From contig QQUE01000007.1 of NCBI GenBank assembly GCA_008501765.1, forward strand, positions 310,001 through 374,000: a stretch of 64,000 nt of DNA, read 5' to 3'. Numbering within the stretch: the stretch's first letter is position 1; every line of letters starts with the position of its first letter. The notes beneath the pieces are model-generated. The model worked only from the letters and a program-made list of their open reading frames with translations, made no database searches and was not told the DNA's origin. The position numbers were made by a program, and so were the translations under genes. This DNA is from Calditrichota bacterium (GTDB taxonomy: Bacteria > Zhuqueibacterota > Zhuqueibacteria > Zhuqueibacterales > Geothermadaptataceae). Below are positions 60,652 through 64,000 of this stretch, piece by piece.

Positions 60652-60781
60652 AAACATCCACGATGTTTCGACGAATTAAATTGGTGAACTATAAACAACC
60701 TACCAAGCTGAAACCCGACTTCATTAACATTCCTTCCGATCTCTGAGAAATAAATTATAAAACACAGAATGGATATACTCT

Positions 60782-62332
60782 ATGGAATTCACGCGTGCAG
60801 GTGGCATTTTACTACATCCAACATCCTTGCCCGGACCTTATGGCATTGGAGACCTTGGGCAATCCGCCAGGTCCTTTGTCGACTTTCTTGATCAGTCAAA
60901 ATTACGCCTTTGGCAAGTGCTACCAGTCAACCCCACGGGTTATGGTAACTCCCCATATCAAACACTTTCAGCGTTTGCCGGTAACCCAATGCTGATTAGT
61001 CTGGATGAGTTAATCACTGAAGGATTATTAACGGAAAAGGACCTGTCAACCGACTTTCAGTTCACCGATCGACGAATCAAATTCCAGGATGTGATTCCAT
61101 TTCATAATGAGAAACTGCGTTTGGCCTACAAAAATTTCAGGAATGGAAGTGGCCGGCATCTCATCCCTGCATTTGAAGATTTCTGCCGTGACAATGAATA
61201 TTGGCTGCAAGATTATGCACTTTTTATCGCTCTAAAAGAAAAGCATGACCTGCAATTATGGACTTTTTGGCAACCCGATCTGGTAAAACGGGATCCAGTT
61301 GCTCTGGAGAAATACAGGCATCAATTAACAGAAAAAATTGATGCGGTACGATTTAATCAATTTATTTTTTACAAACAGTGGCACGCACTGAAAGACTATG
61401 CCAATTCGATGGATATCAAACTCATCGGTGATATTCCTATTTTTCTCGCCCATGACAGCTCAGATGTGTGGTCGAATCCACATCTTTTTCATTTGGATGA
61501 AAACGGTTGGCCGACAGTTGTTGCGGGAGTGCCACCGGACTATTTCAGTGAAACTGGTCAACTTTGGGGGAATCCACTCTATCGTTGGGATGTGATTGCT
61601 GAACAAAATTACGAATGGTGGGGAAGACGGTTTAAAGCGGCTTTTGAACTTGTGGATATTATTCGAATCGACCATTTTAGAGGATTTGAATCCTATTGGG
61701 AAGTGCCCGCAAACGCTGAAACAGCGATAAACGGGCGTTGGGTAAAAGGTCCGGGCGCAGATATCTTTAAAAGCATAGAAGCACAACTCGGAAAACTCCC
61801 CATCCTGGCAGAGGATCTCGGTATCATCACCGATGAGGTGAGAGCGCTGCGTGATGAGTTTGGATTTCCGGGATTTAGAATTCTGCAATTCGCATTTGAT
61901 GATAATGACGAAGCCAAATTTTTTCTCCCGCATAATCATCCTAAAAATTGCGTGGTTTACACTGGCACACATGACAATGACACCTCGGTGGGCTGGTTCA
62001 AAAACGAAAACGGAGGATATTCCACCCGCTCGGATGCAGAAGTAGAGCAAGCTCGTCACCGTGCGTGCAATTATTTTAATTCTGCTGGAAATGAGATAAA
62101 TTGGGATTTTATTCGATTCGCCTTTTCTTCCGTTGCGAATACGGCGATTGTTCCGCTGCAAGACATACTTGGATTGGGTAGTCAGGGGCGCATGAACTGG
62201 CCAGGGAAACCCGATGAAAACTGGGAATGGCGATATTGTGCGGACGATATAACTCCCGCAATCATTGAAAAACTAAGAAATTTGAGCACGACTTTCGATC
62301 GTGATGGGAAGGCTGAACTCTGCGACGAGTAA
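60782..62332 (+). CDS. malQ: 4-alpha-glucanotransferase
   Basis: MalQ (amylomaltase, GH77) moves alpha-1,4-glucan segments between chains in maltodextrin and glycogen turnover. The 516-residue protein has GGILLHPTSLPGPYGIGDLG, LWQVLPVNPTGYGNSPYQTLSAFAGNP, IGDIPIFLAHDSSDVW, IRIDHFRGFESYWEVP (nucleophile Asp), ILAEDLGIITDEVRAL (acid/base Glu) and YTGTHDNDT (the stabilising Asp). All blocks of the family are present and the length is normal. With glgA it suggests storage-glucan metabolism in this organism. Confidence 0.96.
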   Translation: MEFTRAGGILLHPTSLPGPYGIGDLGQSARSFVDFLDQSKLRLWQVLPVNPTGYGNSPYQTLSAFAGNPMLISLDELITEGLLTEKDLSTDFQFTDRRIKFQDVIPFHNEKLRLAYKNFRNGSGRHLIPAFEDFCRDNEYWLQDYALFIALKEKHDLQLWTFWQPDLVKRDPVALEKYRHQLTEKIDAVRFNQFIFYKQWHALKDYANSMDIKLIGDIPIFLAHDSSDVWSNPHLFHLDENGWPTVVAGVPPDYFSETGQLWGNPLYRWDVIAEQNYEWWGRRFKAAFELVDIIRIDHFRGFESYWEVPANAETAINGRWVKGPGADIFKSIEAQLGKLPILAEDLGIITDEVRALRDEFGFPGFRILQFAFDDNDEAKFFLPHNHPKNCVVYTGTHDNDTSVGWFKNENGGYSTRSDAEVEQARHRACNYFNSAGNEINWDFIRFAFSSVANTAIVPLQDILGLGSQGRMNWPGKPDENWEWRYCADDITPAIIEKLRNLSTTFDRDGKAELCDE

Positions 62333-62456
62333 GAATATTATTCGGTGCATATTAGAGTTTTGTTTCTCAGCAATACTTTAAATAGTTCATTTCGAAATTT
62401 TAAAAAACCGCACATATGAAATATTAAAAAACTATTTTGCTTTCTCTGGAGGAATA

Positions 62457-63404
62457 GTGATAAAGCAAATTTTAGGAAAAACAGGACCGGAAGTAACGGT
62501 GCTTGGTTACAGCATGTGGTTCATGCTCATGAAAGAAACCTGGCGTATTCATGACGATATAGCCATGCTGAAAGCAATCCAGACTGCTACCGAATCTGGA
62601 ATAAACTGGTTTGACACCGCCCCCGTTTATGGTTTTGGTCATGCAGAATCATTGCTGGCCCGTGGGATATCACACATGCCAAGGGAAAGTTTAATTCTCT
62701 CAACCAAATTTGGGATTGATTGGCAGAACAACAACCATTTCCGGTTTGCCCTTAGGCCAAGTGACATTCGCACAGAACTTGAAAATTCCTTGCAGCGACT
62801 GGAAACGGATTATATTGATATTTATCAACCCTATATTATCCCGCCAAACATAGCACTGGACGAAATATGGGGCGAACTTGACCGGCTCAAACAAGAAGGT
62901 AAAATTCGCCATATAGGGGCTGCTAACTTTGATATTTTGCAAGCAAGAACCAGCAGAACATTGAGTTCACTGCAATCAATCCAGCTTCCATATAGCTTAT
63001 CATTTCGAGATATCCAGGAAGAGCTTCTCCCCTACTGTGCTGAGCATAAAATTGGCGTTATAGCCTATAGTCCGGTGCTGCTTTATTATTTATTAATTAA
63101 ACTTGGGCTGGAAAAATCAAAAACCAATCACAATCTTATTCGATCTATGTTCACCCATAATGAAGACCCATCGACATCGATCAGCCTGAATAAACGCATC
63201 GAACCAATTGCCAAAAAGCGAGGGATTTCAATATCACAATTGACCATAGCCTGGATTTTATGTTTTAAAGAAATAAGCTCCGTGCTGGTAACGGCTAAAA
63301 ACGTGAAACAACTCAACAGCCTGATTGATGCAATCGATATATCACTCGATCGTGATGAAATGGCGGTAATCGGGGAACATATAGCAGAGACTGTTGGCAT
63401 ATAA
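62457..63404 (+). CDS. Aldo/keto reductase-like protein with substituted catalytic His
   Basis: The protein starts at GTG 62457 after GGAGGA and has 315 residues. It keeps AKR features: GINWFDTAPVYGFGHAESLL with the catalytic Asp and Tyr, LSTKFGID with the Lys, DIRTELENSLQRLETDYIDIYQ, and HIGAANFD. The usual His after YIDLYQ (QxHW) is replaced: here the sequence reads YQPYIIPP. The first loop (YSMWFMLMKETW) is also unlike the common GTWAIGG form. Weak or altered reductase activity is therefore possible. It is followed 37 bases later by a second, more canonical AKR gene. Confidence 0.85.
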   Translation: MIKQILGKTGPEVTVLGYSMWFMLMKETWRIHDDIAMLKAIQTATESGINWFDTAPVYGFGHAESLLARGISHMPRESLILSTKFGIDWQNNNHFRFALRPSDIRTELENSLQRLETDYIDIYQPYIIPPNIALDEIWGELDRLKQEGKIRHIGAANFDILQARTSRTLSSLQSIQLPYSLSFRDIQEELLPYCAEHKIGVIAYSPVLLYYLLIKLGLEKSKTNHNLIRSMFTHNEDPSTSISLNKRIEPIAKKRGISISQLTIAWILCFKEISSVLVTAKNVKQLNSLIDAIDISLDRDEMAVIGEHIAETVGI

Positions 63405-63441
63405 AATCGAATAAAATCAATTAAAATTGAAAGACGAACGG

Positions 63442-64000
63442 ATGCAGCTTCTAAAATTTACGGCAAATGGGCCTGATTTATCGGTAATTGGATTGGGAAC
63501 GTGGGCAATTGGCGGGCCGTGGCAATGGGGCTGGGGGCCGCAGGATGACAATGACTCAATCAGGGCCATAAAATCATCCATTGATGCCGGGATTAACTGG
63601 ATCGATACAGCGCCTGTTTACGGATTCGGCCACTCGGAGGAAATTGTCGGGAAATCAATTTCAGGGCATAGAAATGAAGTATTTGTTGCCACAAAATGTG
63701 GCCTGGTTTGGAATGAACAAAAGAAAGTTGTAAAAACTCTAAAGGCAGGTAGTATCCGCAGTGAAATAGAGGCCAGTTTACGACGCTTAAATACCGATTA
63801 TATCGATCTTTATCAACATCACTGGATGGATGATAATACGTCGATTAACGAGTCATGGGGCGAGCTTGTAAAACTGCGGGATGAAGGCCTGGTGCGATAT
63901 ATCGGTGTTTGCAATTATGATGTCCGGAATCTGGAAAAATGTGCCAAGCTTGCAGGAATCGACAGCCTGCAGCCGCCATACAGTTTAATCGACCGATCGA
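63442..64000 (+). CDS. Aldo/keto reductase, partial (3' end off window)
   Basis: From ATG 63442 the frame is open to the window end (186 codons). The sequence has LGTWAIGGPWQWGWGPQDD, GINWIDTAPVYGFGHSEEIVG (Asp and Tyr), VATKCGLVW (Lys), and DLYQHHWMDD, where the catalytic His is kept, so all four residues are present. It resembles the AKR11/AKR12-type sugar or aldehyde reductases. It follows its paralogue on the same strand by 37 bases, presumably in one operon. The C-terminal half is missing only because the window ends. Confidence 0.85.
   Translation, partial: MQLLKFTANGPDLSVIGLGTWAIGGPWQWGWGPQDDNDSIRAIKSSIDAGINWIDTAPVYGFGHSEEIVGKSISGHRNEVFVATKCGLVWNEQKKVVKTLKAGSIRSEIEASLRRLNTDYIDLYQHHWMDDNTSINESWGELVKLRDEGLVRYIGVCNYDVRNLEKCAKLAGIDSLQPPYSLIDRS

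Noticed and set aside
1-64000. CRISPR array, rRNA or tRNA genes
   Set aside because: No regular direct repeats with spacers and no recognisable tRNA or rRNA sequence was seen in the window by eye; a covariance-model scan would be decisive.

Overview
The window is bacterial chromosome, moderately AT-rich and densely coded. The long stretches of same-strand, slightly overlapping housekeeping genes, a DUF4837 lipoprotein, a DUF2723 membrane protein, the zinc-ribbon/TPR protein and the generally FCB-like proteins suggest a member of the FCB superphylum (Calditrichota/KSB1-like is my guess; the phylum is inference). No rRNA, tRNA or CRISPR was seen.

Layout. 1-5.75 kb (minus): an epimerase-like partial gene, rluB, scpB, scpA, trpS, an HNH nuclease, a thioesterase and accA. 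5.77-17 kb (minus): a cell-surface polysaccharide/glycosylation block (GT2 fused to a degenerate sugar-phosphotransferase domain, polyprenol-phosphate mannose synthase type GT2, RmlD-like reductase, methyltransferase, second GT2, DUF2723 protein) interleaved with a PfkB kinase, purE and a DUF4837 lipoprotein. 17-23.3 kb (minus): recG, DUF4139 protein, valS. 23.7-25.5 kb (plus): a degenerate-GGDEF/HD-GYP protein followed by a response regulator with a C-terminal membrane anchor.

26-36.5 kb is a hydrogen module. A minus-strand operon encodes a group 3b-type (NADP-linked, sulfhydrogenase-like) cytosolic NiFe hydrogenase: beta Fe-S subunit, a stand-alone cyclic-nucleotide-binding-fold protein, the FAD/2Fe-2S reductase subunit, small and large subunits, with an endopeptidase downstream. 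Divergent plus-strand hypB, hypF and hypE supply nickel insertion and CN-ligand synthesis; hypA, hypC and hypD are not in the window. A near-consensus FNR/CRP-type box lies upstream of the operon.

37.7-41.3 kb is the most distinctive segment: an array of integron gene cassettes without an integrase in the window (CALIN-like). Three convincing attC sites and one degenerate one separate four plus-strand genes. Cassette edges are supported by the pairing of each cassette's own 5' core (GTTRRRY) with its own 3' R'' core. The cargo is a one-TM hypothetical protein (plus a gene remnant), a four-TM hypothetical protein, a TM-anchored probable beta-barrel protein, and a TIR-like protein of the Cap12/Pycsar-effector family (PF10137), which is a candidate anti-phage effector.

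41.3-64 kb returns to ordinary chromosome: an outer-membrane-type protein whose stop codon touches the array, a methyltransferase, cyclophilin, glycosyltransferase, glgA, a LOG-family protein, rnz, a transporter, hydrolase, SDR, 2Fe-2S protein, plsY, a thioredoxin lipoprotein, lon, an S1-domain protein with a clear terminator, plsC, malQ and two adjacent aldo/keto reductases, the second cut by the window end. glgA and malQ point to glycogen/maltodextrin metabolism. Several families of short intergenic palindromic repeats are scattered in the spacers from 25 to 44 kb.
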